The translations under genes and the position numbers were made by a program. The notes beneath the pieces are model-generated. The model was not told where the DNA came from, did not search any database, and was given only the letters and a program-made list of their open reading frames with translations. DNA of 64,000 nucleotides, taken from NCBI GenBank assembly GCA_016707075.1, contig JADJII010000001.1, positions 372,001 to 436,000 on the forward strand, given 5' to 3'. This document shows, piece by piece, positions 16,863-23,841 of the stretch. This DNA is from Egaibacter danicus (GTDB lineage Bacteria > Pseudomonadota > Gammaproteobacteria > Burkholderiales > Burkholderiaceae_C). Within the stretch, counting starts at the first letter, position 1. Each line of letters starts with the position of its first letter.

Positions 16863-17618
16863 TTAAAGCGCGTAGCCAAACGCCCGGATCACCGTGCGGG
16901 CTCTTTTGGTTTTCAGGAAACCCATCAACGCCACAGCCGCCGGGTTGCCTTTGCCGTGGTTAAGTACCACGGCATCCTGGCGCAATGGACTGTGGAGGTC
17001 GGCCGGCACAACCCAGGCTGAACCGCTTTTGATCTGCCCCTGCTGCATCACCTGCGAGAGCGCCACAAAGCCCAGCTCGGCATTGCCGGAGGATACAAAG
17101 CTGAAGGTCTGGCCAATGCTTTCGCCCTGAACAAATTTGGCGCTCAACCTGTCCTGCAGGCCCAGCCGGGTGAGAGTTTCCATGGCGGCAGCGCCGTAAG
17201 GGGCGAGCTTGGGTGCAGCCAGCGCCAGTTTGTTGAAGGTGCCGGTTTTGAGAACCTGCCCCTGCGCATCGACGAAGCCGGGCTTGGCCGACCACAACAC
17301 CAGCCGACCCGTGGCGTAGGTGAAAGCCGTGCCAGGCACGGCATCACCTTCCTGCTCCAGTTTGCGAGGTGTTTCGTCGTCAGCCGACAGAAACACATCA
17401 AACGGCGCACCGCTCTTGATCTGCGCATAGAACTTGCCCGTGGCGCCAAACGAGAGGGAGATCTTGTGGCCGGTGTCCTTCTCGAAATCTGCCGCAATGG
17501 CGTTCATCGGTGCGGTGAAGTTGGCTGCCACGGCCACCTGCACAGTTTCGGCATGGAGCGTGGTGGACAAAGCCAGGGCGATGAAGGTGCCGATGGGATA
17601 GTGAAAGTAGCGATACAT
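16863..17618 (-). CDS. modA: molybdate-binding periplasmic protein
   Basis: ModA captures molybdate (and tungstate) in the periplasm. The 251-residue precursor has a signal peptide cleaved after LHAE, followed by VQVAVAANFTAPMNAIAADFEKDTG and LSFGATGKFYAQIKSGAPFDVFLSAD, both standard ModA signatures including the oxyanion-binding serines. It heads the modABC operon. Having TupABC nearby suggests separate handling of the two oxyanions. A stem-loop lies in the leader at 17669-17695. Confidence 0.95.
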   Translation of the reverse strand: MYRYFHYPIGTFIALALSTTLHAETVQVAVAANFTAPMNAIAADFEKDTGHKISLSFGATGKFYAQIKSGAPFDVFLSADDETPRKLEQEGDAVPGTAFTYATGRLVLWSAKPGFVDAQGQVLKTGTFNKLALAAPKLAPYGAAAMETLTRLGLQDRLSAKFVQGESIGQTFSFVSSGNAELGFVALSQVMQQGQIKSGSAWVVPADLHSPLRQDAVVLNHGKGNPAAVALMGFLKTKRARTVIRAFGYAL

Positions 17619-17668
17619 GGTAACTGCGTATGTTATGACGCTCTTGCCCTGAACTTGTTTGTTCGCCT

Positions 17669-17695
17669 CAGCTCCTCTAATTTTTTGAGGAGTTG
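17669..17695. promoter_or_regulatory. stem-loop in the modA leader
   Basis: CTCCTC at 17672-17677 pairs with GAGGAG at 17687-17692, extendable by three pairs including a wobble, about 50 bases before the modA start. On the modA strand the loop holds six A residues. It is not a recognisable molybdenum-cofactor riboswitch, which is much larger; it may be an attenuator or the terminator of the upstream gene. Confidence 0.35.
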
Positions 17696-17762
17696 CAGGC
17701 CGGCTGGAGCGTGGTTCTCCACACGGTACCTAATGAAGCAGTCATCAGGTCAGCACATGGAT

Positions 17763-17823
17763 GCTACAAATTAAGGAGCTACTCACGCATATTCCATCAG
17801 GGCTAGGGTCTGTTTTTATTGCC
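17763..17823 (+). repeat. dispersed repeat, copy B (forward)
   Basis: It contains GCTA, ten bases, AGCTACTCACGCATATTCC, then GGGCTAGGG. It lies between modA and the GAF-Fis regulator gene and supplies that gene's stop codon (TAG on the minus strand at 17803-17805) and last few residues. Confidence 0.85.
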
Positions 17824-18951
17824 CAATTTGCGGTAAACCGTGGCCCGGCTGATGCCCAGAGCCAGCGCGGCCTGCATCACATTGCCCCTGGCCTGCGTCA
17901 CCGCCTGATGGATCATCGCGGTTTCCACATCCCTCAGGGGCAGAGGCGGCTTCGTGGCCACGCCTGTTGGCGCGGCGTTGGGAGATCCTGTCGCCCGGCT
18001 CGCGACCGCATGCAGCCGCAGCCCGGACCACAGCGGCACTTCAACCGGCGTTCGCTGGCCAGAGGCGCGCGGCTGCGCGCCGTCAAACAGCAACTCAAAA
18101 CTCATCGCAAACAGGTCACTGCAGTGGATGCGGGTGGTGAGCGCTGAGGTGAGATGCGGAATCATCTGCCGCGCGGCCGAGTTGGCGCCAGTGACCCAGC
18201 CATCGGGGTCCAGGCAGATCAGTCCGTCGGTGTCTTCGTCGAGGTTGTGGCCAGGCCAGTTGATGCGCACGGTCAGGTCATGAGGCTGGTTCAGGGTCAG
18301 GGCGTTTTCAATGCTGCGCGCGGAGTGCATCACCAGGTGTTTGAGTTCGGGCCGCTCCACCGCGTCGATGCCGGTCAGGTCCAGCATACCCACGCAGTGC
18401 CCGTCTGGACCAAACAGCGGTGCGCCCGCGCAGCTGTAGGACGCATTGGCGTCAAAAAAATGCTCGCCGCGGTGCAGCCACACGGGCTGCAGCTCAGTCA
18501 GCGCCGCGCCAATGGCTGTGGTGCCAACCTTGCCTTCTGATAAATCCACGCCAATGCGGCTGATGACCTCGGCGCGCCGGTCATGGCGGTCCACCGGGCC
18601 GTTCACATCCACCACCACGCCGTCGGCGTTGGTGAGGATGGCAAAGTACCTTGTGGCGGCCACCGCGCGGCCCAGCTGGCCCAATACGGGGCGGGCAGCG
18701 GTCAGCAGGGTGTGGTTGGCTTCCTCAATGCGACGCAGGGCCTGGGCGGGTATCACGTCAAAGCCCACCGTTTGCTGAGGACGGTGGCCATTGACCAGGC
18801 AGCGCCGCCACGACCGCTCGATCCAGGGCTCCGGCAGCAGCCCTGACATGGGCTTGTCTTCCCGCAGGACGGCCTGACGCGCCCGGTCGATCTGGAGCAG
18901 GCGCTGGGCGGCGTTGGCTGCACTGGGGGCGGGATGGGCTACTGGCTGCAT
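17803..18951 (-). CDS. GAF-Fis type transcriptional regulator without AAA+ domain
   Basis: The N-terminal 210 residues resemble AcoR-type activators (EPWIERSWRRCLVNGHRP, then a GAF region with SYSCAGAPLFGPDGHCVGMLDLTG). A PAS-like stretch follows (DTDGLICLDPDGWVTGAN), and the C-terminus is a Fis-type helix-turn-helix (AALALGISRATVYRKLG). The central sigma-54-interacting AAA+ ATPase of AcoR is missing: there is no GESGTGKE or GAFTGA motif. So it should act as a simple DNA-binding regulator rather than a sigma-54 activator. It is divergent from the aldehyde oxidoreductase operon and is its likely regulator. The C-terminal tail NKNRP is encoded by repeat copy B. Confidence 0.82.
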   Translation of the reverse strand: MQPVAHPAPSAANAAQRLLQIDRARQAVLREDKPMSGLLPEPWIERSWRRCLVNGHRPQQTVGFDVIPAQALRRIEEANHTLLTAARPVLGQLGRAVAATRYFAILTNADGVVVDVNGPVDRHDRRAEVISRIGVDLSEGKVGTTAIGAALTELQPVWLHRGEHFFDANASYSCAGAPLFGPDGHCVGMLDLTGIDAVERPELKHLVMHSARSIENALTLNQPHDLTVRINWPGHNLDEDTDGLICLDPDGWVTGANSAARQMIPHLTSALTTRIHCSDLFAMSFELLFDGAQPRASGQRTPVEVPLWSGLRLHAVASRATGSPNAAPTGVATKPPLPLRDVETAMIHQAVTQARGNVMQAALALGISRATVYRKLGNKNRP

Positions 18952-19015
18952 ATCGGAATTAGACCTGATTCTGCTTGTTTCAAATTGAGAATTTCATGCG
19001 CCCGACCAATCCCGA

Positions 19016-19099
19016 CTAGGGTTCTCCCTAGGTACCTGACGCCTGACTCGTCCAACAATGCCTATGTTACTTATTTCATAGGCAAGGCGCTTCATAGGC
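19016..19099. promoter_or_regulatory. two inverted repeats in front of the aldehyde oxidoreductase operon
   Basis: CTAGGG and CCCTAG flank a 4-base spacer at 19016-19031. GCCTATG and CATAGGC flank a 10-base spacer at 19060-19083, and TTCATAGGC is repeated at 19075 and 19091. They lie between the GAF-Fis regulator start and aorA and are plausible binding sites for it. Confidence 0.5.
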
Positions 19100-19122
19100 G
19101 TCACTACCCACAGGAGAGACAC

Positions 19123-19599
19123 ATGCAAAAGGTGTTGCACATCAACCCGGACAAATGCACCGGCTGTCTGCAGTGCGAAATGGCTTGTTCGTTCGAGAAC
19201 TACGGCACGTTTGCCACCGCCAAATCGCGCATCAAGGTGTTCGACTTCCACCATACGGGTAAAAAAGTGCCCTACACCTGCACCCAGTGCGACGAAGCCT
19301 GGTGCCTGCATGCCTGCCCGGTGGAAGCCATCACCATGAACAAGGCCACAGGCGCCATGGAGGTGAATGAAGCGACGTGCGTCGGCTGCAAGGTCTGCAC
19401 CATTGCCTGCCCGTTTGGCACCATCAACTACGTGGAAGAAACCGGCAAGGTGCAAAAGTGCGACCTGTGCGGTGGCGAGCCGGCCTGCGCCGATGCCTGC
19501 CCCACTGGTGCCATCACCTTCATCGATGCCAACTGGACCGGGCTTGGCAAGATGGCCGCCTGGGCTGACAAGCTTGGCAACCAACCCTCAGCTGCTTAA
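19123..19599 (+). CDS. aorA: aldehyde oxidoreductase electron-transfer subunit, polyferredoxin
   Basis: The 158-residue protein has four Cys clusters: CTGCLQCEMAC, CTQCDEAWCLHACP, CVGCKVCTIACP and CDLCGGEPACADACP. This predicts four [4Fe-4S] centres in a DMSO-reductase-type electron-transfer fold. The ATG at 19123 has AGGAG 7 bases ahead. It matches in kind the small AorA subunit of the Aromatoleum aromaticum tungsten aldehyde oxidoreductase, which passes electrons between AorB and AorC. It is the first gene of the operon and lies 10 bases before aorB. Confidence 0.9.
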   Translation: MQKVLHINPDKCTGCLQCEMACSFENYGTFATAKSRIKVFDFHHTGKKVPYTCTQCDEAWCLHACPVEAITMNKATGAMEVNEATCVGCKVCTIACPFGTINYVEETGKVQKCDLCGGEPACADACPTGAITFIDANWTGLGKMAAWADKLGNQPSAA

Positions 19600-19609
19600 G
19601 GAGACGACT

Positions 19610-21463
19610 ATGTCCTGGACTGGAAAAATCCTTCGTGTCAACCTGACCACCGGCTCCATCAAGGTCGAACCGACCAACATGGACTGGGCGCGCGCCTATA
19701 TCGGCTCACGCGGCCTGGGCACCAAGTACCTCGTGGAAGAGGTCAATGCCAAAGTCGATCCGCTGTCTGCTGACAACAAGATCATCTGGGCTACCGGCCC
19801 GCTGACCGGCACCATGGCCAGCACGGGCGGGCGCTACACCGTGATCACCAAGAGCCCGCTGACCGGTGCCGTGGCCTGCTCCAATTCGGGCGGCTACTGG
19901 GGTGCCGAGTTCAAGATGGCGGGCTGGGACATGCTGATTTTTGAAGGCAAGTCACCCAAGCCGGTGTATCTCTACATCAACGACGACGTGGTTGAACTGC
20001 GTGACGCCGCCCACCTGTGGGGCAAGAGCGTGTGGGAAACCGAAGAGACCCTCAAGAAGAGCCTGCAGGATCCGCTGACCCGCGTGTCCAGCATTGGCAA
20101 GGCTGGTGAAAACGGCGTGCTGTTTGCCAGCGTGGTGAACGACCTGCACCGCGCCGCTGGCCGCTCTGGCGTGGGCACCGTGATGGGCAGCAAAAACCTC
20201 AAGGCCATTGCCGTGCGGGGCACCAAAGGCGTGGGCAACATCAAGAACCCCAAGGCGTTCATGGCGGCCGTGAAAGCCGGCAAGAAAGTGCTGGCGGAAA
20301 ACGGCGTCACCGGTCAGGGCCTGCCGGCGTATGGCACGCAGGTGCTGATGAATGTGATCAACGAAGTGGGTGCCTTGCCTACCCGCAATCACCGCGACAA
20401 CCAGTTCGAAGGCGCCAAGGACATCTCGGCTGAGGCGATGGCAACGCCGCGCAAGACCGACGGCAAGAAGCACCTGGTGACCAATCAGGCCTGTTTTGGC
20501 TGCACCATTGCATGTGGTCGCATCAGCAAGATGGATGAAAACCACTTCACCATCGTCAACAAGCCGCAATACCGTGGTGCATCTGGTGGTCTGGAATACG
20601 AAGCGGCGTGGGCGCTGGGTGCGGCCAATGGCGTGAACGATCTGGAGGCGCTGCAATACGCCAACCTCCTCTGCAACGAAGAGGGCATCGACCCCATCAG
20701 CTTTGGCACCACCGTGGGCGCCGTGATGGAACTCTACGACATGGGTGTGCTCACCAAGGAGCAGATTGGCATCGAGGCACCTTTTGGCTCAGCTCATGCG
20801 CTGGCCTTCCTGACCGAAGAAACCATCTACGGCCGTGGCTTTGGCAAGGAAATTGGCCAGGGCTCCAAACGCCTGACAGCCAAATATGGTCACCCCGAGT
20901 TGAGCATGAGTTCCAAGGGCCAGGAATTTCCAGCCTATGACGGTCGTGCCATTCAGGGTATTGGTCTGGCCTATGCCACCTCCAACCGGGGCGGTTGCCA
21001 CCTGCGTGGCTACACCATTGCGTCTGAAATTCTGGGTATCCCGGTCAAGACCGATCCGCTGGAACACGAAGGCAAGCCTGACCTGGTGAAGGCTTTCCAG
21101 GATGCCACCGCTGCGTTTGACTCATCCGGCCTGTGCATCTTCACGACCTTTGCCTGGGGCCTGCAGGACCTGGCACCACAAATGGCGGCGGCCTGCGGTG
21201 ATGAGTACACCGTGGATGAGCTGGCGAAGATCGGTGAGCGCATCTGGAACATGGAGCGGGAGTTCAACAACCGTGCCGGCTTCACCGCCAAGGACGACAG
21301 TCTGCCCCCACGGCTGACGACCGCCGCGGGTGCCTGCAAAACCGGCCCGGCCAAGGGCAAGGTCAACATGCTGGCCGAGATGATGCCCAAGTACTACGCT
21401 GCACGTGGCTGGGATGCCGAGGGCAGGCCAACCGCTGCAACCAAGGCGCGACTGGGCCTGTAA
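19610..21463 (+). CDS. aorB: tungsten-dependent aldehyde:acceptor oxidoreductase catalytic subunit
   Basis: AOR oxidises aldehydes to acids at a tungsten bis-metallopterin centre and can run in reverse with low-potential donors. The 617-residue protein starts MSWTGKILRVNLTTGSIKVE. It has GSRGLGTKYLVEEV and KSPLTGAVACSNSGGYWG in the pterin-binding N-terminal domain. The [4Fe-4S] ligands are C295, C298 and C302 (ACFGCTIAC), with the distal ligand C509 (SSGLCIF), the same pattern as archaeal AORs. Context supports tungsten: a tungstate importer lies 6 kb upstream. It is followed by a terminator-like hairpin before aorC. Confidence 0.95.
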   Translation: MSWTGKILRVNLTTGSIKVEPTNMDWARAYIGSRGLGTKYLVEEVNAKVDPLSADNKIIWATGPLTGTMASTGGRYTVITKSPLTGAVACSNSGGYWGAEFKMAGWDMLIFEGKSPKPVYLYINDDVVELRDAAHLWGKSVWETEETLKKSLQDPLTRVSSIGKAGENGVLFASVVNDLHRAAGRSGVGTVMGSKNLKAIAVRGTKGVGNIKNPKAFMAAVKAGKKVLAENGVTGQGLPAYGTQVLMNVINEVGALPTRNHRDNQFEGAKDISAEAMATPRKTDGKKHLVTNQACFGCTIACGRISKMDENHFTIVNKPQYRGASGGLEYEAAWALGAANGVNDLEALQYANLLCNEEGIDPISFGTTVGAVMELYDMGVLTKEQIGIEAPFGSAHALAFLTEETIYGRGFGKEIGQGSKRLTAKYGHPELSMSSKGQEFPAYDGRAIQGIGLAYATSNRGGCHLRGYTIASEILGIPVKTDPLEHEGKPDLVKAFQDATAAFDSSGLCIFTTFAWGLQDLAPQMAAACGDEYTVDELAKIGERIWNMEREFNNRAGFTAKDDSLPPRLTTAAGACKTGPAKGKVNMLAEMMPKYYAARGWDAEGRPTAATKARLGL

Positions 21464-21483
21464 ACAACCTGCACGCCACCTGT

Positions 21484-21510
21484 GAAAGCGGCTCATGAGG
21501 GCCGCTTTTC
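21484..21510 (+). promoter_or_regulatory. terminator-like hairpin between aorB and aorC
   Basis: AAAGCGGC (21485-21492) pairs perfectly with GCCGCTTT (21501-21508) around an 8-base loop, followed by a T-rich stretch. It lies inside an apparent operon, so it may act as a partial terminator lowering aorC expression or as an mRNA-stability element for aorAB. Confidence 0.65.
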
Positions 21511-21529
21511 AATTTTTGGAGATACTTTC

Positions 21530-22822
21530 ATGCACCACGTCATTCTTGGAGCTGGCCCCGCCGGCGTCATCGCTGCGGAGACGATTCGCAAACACGCTCC
21601 GGCCGACACCATCACGCTGGTGGGCGATGAAAAAGAGCCCCCGTATTCACGCATGGCCATTCCCTATTTGCTGATGGGCCATGTGCAGGAGCGCGGCACC
21701 TACCTGCGCAAAGGCGCTACCCACTTTGCCGACCTGAAGATCAATGTGGTTCAGGCTCGCGCCAAACAGGTAGATGCCGCCGCCAAAACCGTCAAGCTGG
21801 ACAACGGCATCACCGTTGCGTTTGATACGCTGTTGCTCGCTACCGGCTCACAGCCTGTGCGGCCCCCGATCCCCGGCATTGATGCGGCTGGTGTCCATCC
21901 CTGCTGGACACTGGAGGACGCCAGGGCGATCATGTTGCTCGCGACCAAAGGCGCGCGTGTGCTGCAACTCGGTGCCGGCTTCATCGGCTGCATCATCATG
22001 GAGGCACTGGCTGCACGTGGTGTGCACCTGAGCGTCGTCGAGATGGGCGACCGCATGGTGCCGCGCATGATGGGCCCCACTGCAGGCGGCATGATTCGTG
22101 ACTGGTGCGAGGCCAAGGGCGTTGAGGTTTTTACCGGCACCCGGGTGGAGGCCATCGAGGCGGGTTCACCGCTCAGCGTGCGCCTGTCCAACGGCAAACA
22201 TGTGTCCGCTGATCTGGTGATCAGTGCGGCAGGTGTCAAGCCGGCCATCGGTTTTCTGGAAAACTCCGGTGTGACCTGCCTGCTGGGTGTGCTGACGGAC
22301 GAGCATCTGCAAACCAACGTGCCGGGTATTTACGCTGCCGGTGACTGCGCTGAAGCCTTTGACAAGGTCAGTGGCAAAACCATCGTCAGTGCGATTCAGC
22401 CCAACGCCGCCGAGCAGGCCCGTGTGGCTGCGCTGAACATGGTGGCATTTGGCCGCGGTACTGCGCCGCGCGCGGAGCTCAAGGGTGTGACACAAATCAA
22501 CGTGCTCGACACACTGGGCCTGATTTCGACCAGTTTTGGTGACTGGCAAGGGGTGCCCGGCGGCGAGCATGTCGAGTTGACCGACAAAGCGGCTGGCCGA
22601 CACCTTAGCCTGCAGTTCAAGGACGATGTCATGGTGGGCTGCAACAGCGTGGGCTGGACCGACCATGTGGGCGTGATGCGCGGCCTGGTGGAGGGGCAAA
22701 TCCACCTTGGCGCCTGGAAAGAAACACTCAAGACGGACCCGACCAAACTGATGGATGCCTACCTGGCCTGCGCCCAGGGGCAGGGTGAGTGGTGCGGTGC
22801 ACAGGATCAGCGCAGGCGCTAA
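21530..22822 (+). CDS. aorC: aldehyde oxidoreductase FAD/NAD(H)-binding subunit
   Basis: This is a pyridine-nucleotide-disulfide-oxidoreductase-fold flavoprotein, expected to exchange electrons between the AorA iron-sulfur chain and NAD. It has the FAD motif ILGAGPAGVIAAETIR at the N-terminus and a second nucleotide-binding GAGFIGCIIMEAL motif in the middle. The FAD-ribityl motif GIYAAGDCAEAFDKVSG lies near residue 265. The ATG at 21530 (430 residues) has GGAG upstream; an upstream in-frame start would run through the hairpin. Three-subunit AOR with such a flavoprotein is known from Aromatoleum. Confidence 0.9.
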   Translation: MHHVILGAGPAGVIAAETIRKHAPADTITLVGDEKEPPYSRMAIPYLLMGHVQERGTYLRKGATHFADLKINVVQARAKQVDAAAKTVKLDNGITVAFDTLLLATGSQPVRPPIPGIDAAGVHPCWTLEDARAIMLLATKGARVLQLGAGFIGCIIMEALAARGVHLSVVEMGDRMVPRMMGPTAGGMIRDWCEAKGVEVFTGTRVEAIEAGSPLSVRLSNGKHVSADLVISAAGVKPAIGFLENSGVTCLLGVLTDEHLQTNVPGIYAAGDCAEAFDKVSGKTIVSAIQPNAAEQARVAALNMVAFGRGTAPRAELKGVTQINVLDTLGLISTSFGDWQGVPGGEHVELTDKAAGRHLSLQFKDDVMVGCNSVGWTDHVGVMRGLVEGQIHLGAWKETLKTDPTKLMDAYLACAQGQGEWCGAQDQRRR

Positions 22823-22831
22823 AGTGGCGAG

Positions 22832-23086
22832 ATGAAAATCACGCTCAAGCTGTTTGCTTCGCTGACGGACTACCTGCCGCCCGAGGTCAAATACACCAAC
22901 ATGCTGGACATGGATGTTGCGCCGGATGCCAGCATCATGCAGATCATCGAGCCGCTGTCGCTTCCCGAAAAAATGGTGCACCTGGTGCTGGTGAATGGCA
23001 AGTACATCGATCCCGACAAACGCCGCAGCACTACGCTGGCCGAGGGTGATGTGCTGGCGATCTGGCCACCCATTGCGGGTGGTTAG
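22832..23086 (+). CDS. MoaD/ThiS-like sulfur carrier protein of the aor operon
   Basis: This 84-residue ubiquitin-fold protein starts MKITLKLFASLTDYLP and ends in the double glycine PPIAGG required for C-terminal thiocarboxylate formation. MoaD-like proteins donate sulfur to the pterin dithiolene. A dedicated copy in a tungsten-enzyme operon may make or tune the tungsto-bispterin cofactor. It starts 9 bases after the aorC stop. No adenylyltransferase partner lies beside it, so activation probably relies on a MoeB/ThiF-type enzyme elsewhere. Confidence 0.88.
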   Translation: MKITLKLFASLTDYLPPEVKYTNMLDMDVAPDASIMQIIEPLSLPEKMVHLVLVNGKYIDPDKRRSTTLAEGDVLAIWPPIAGG

Positions 23087-23109
23087 GCCGCGAGACAGCG
23101 CACCAGTTC

Positions 23110-23409
23110 ATGCAGTCTTTTTACGCCGAGCGCTTCGAGCGCGAGATGGGTTGCACCGAGGCCGACTGGCTGACGTGGCTGCCCAACGCCATAGGGGATT
23201 ACCACTGGAAATTGCAGGACCATTCGGCTGGTGTTCGCATCGGCGATGGCGCTCTGGGTCTGACCTGGCGAACCGGCGAGCCGCGTGTGATTGCGCTGGT
23301 GCGCATGCCGCGTCTGCATGTGAGTTTCCGGTTTGCCGGGCTGGACGAAGCGCAGCGTTATGCGTTCATGAAGCGGTTTGATCTGTACATGCAGCGTGGA
23401 GGTGGATAA
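23110..23409 (+). CDS. uncharacterised 99-residue protein at the end of the aor operon
   Basis: I do not recognise a named family. The protein is soluble, starts MQSFYAERFEREMGCTEADW, and ends with an aromatic-rich stretch (PRLHVSFRFAGLDEAQRYAFMKRFDLYMQRGGG). It starts 23 bases after the MoaD-like gene on the same strand with no terminator between, so it is most likely the last gene of the aor transcript. A role in cofactor insertion or enzyme assembly would be a guess from position. No clear ribosome site precedes the ATG at 23110. Confidence 0.7.
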   Translation: MQSFYAERFEREMGCTEADWLTWLPNAIGDYHWKLQDHSAGVRIGDGALGLTWRTGEPRVIALVRMPRLHVSFRFAGLDEAQRYAFMKRFDLYMQRGGG

Positions 23410-23425
23410 ATGCTGCCGTTTTAGA

Positions 23426-23483
23426 TGCCAAATTGGCCTCCAGCCCTCGTCCATTATGCGTGAGTAGCTATAAAAATAGTAGC
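23426..23483 (-). repeat. dispersed repeat, copy C (reverse)
   Basis: On the minus strand it reads GCTACTATTTTTATAGC, then ACTCACGCATAATGG, then GGGCTGGAGGCC. It encodes the last residues of CrcB (SATIFIATHA) and its stop codon. Confidence 0.88.
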
Positions 23484-23837
23484 GGACTTGATGCCGGCAA
23501 GGGTAAGCAGCAGCGAGCCAAACAGATGCACAGCCGCTGTGCCCAGCGCCAGCGCGTAACGTTGCTGCTGCAGCATGCCCACCACTTCGGCCGAGAAGCT
23601 GGAGAACGTGGTGAGCGCCCCCAGAAACCCGGTCACCAATGCCAGCCGCCAAACAGGGTCCAACTGCGGCAGAGCCTGAAACACGGCCACGCAAACGCCC
23701 ACCAGGTAGCCGCCAATCAGGTTGGCCGCCAGCGTGCCCCAGGGGATCATGCCGCCGGGGCTCAACCACAGGCCCAGGCCCCAGCGCGCCAGCGCGCCCA
23801 CGCTGGCACCGCTGCAGATGGCGATGACGGACCACAT
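23454..23837 (-). CDS. crcB: fluoride ion channel CrcB (Fluc)
   Basis: CrcB dimers export fluoride. The 127-residue protein has four helices, with GASVGALARWGLGLW, GTLAANLIGGYLVG and the TGFLGALTTFSSFSAE signature that lines the pore. The start MWSVIAICSG at 23837 is preferred; an upstream start would overlap the TRAP permease gene and add a non-conserved stretch. No fluoride riboswitch is visible, since the gene follows the permease stop by 4 bases. The C-terminal tail SATIFIATHA is encoded by repeat copy C. Confidence 0.93.
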   Translation of the reverse strand: MWSVIAICSGASVGALARWGLGLWLSPGGMIPWGTLAANLIGGYLVGVCVAVFQALPQLDPVWRLALVTGFLGALTTFSSFSAEVVGMLQQQRYALALGTAAVHLFGSLLLTLAGIKSATIFIATHA

Positions 23838-23841
23838 GCGC

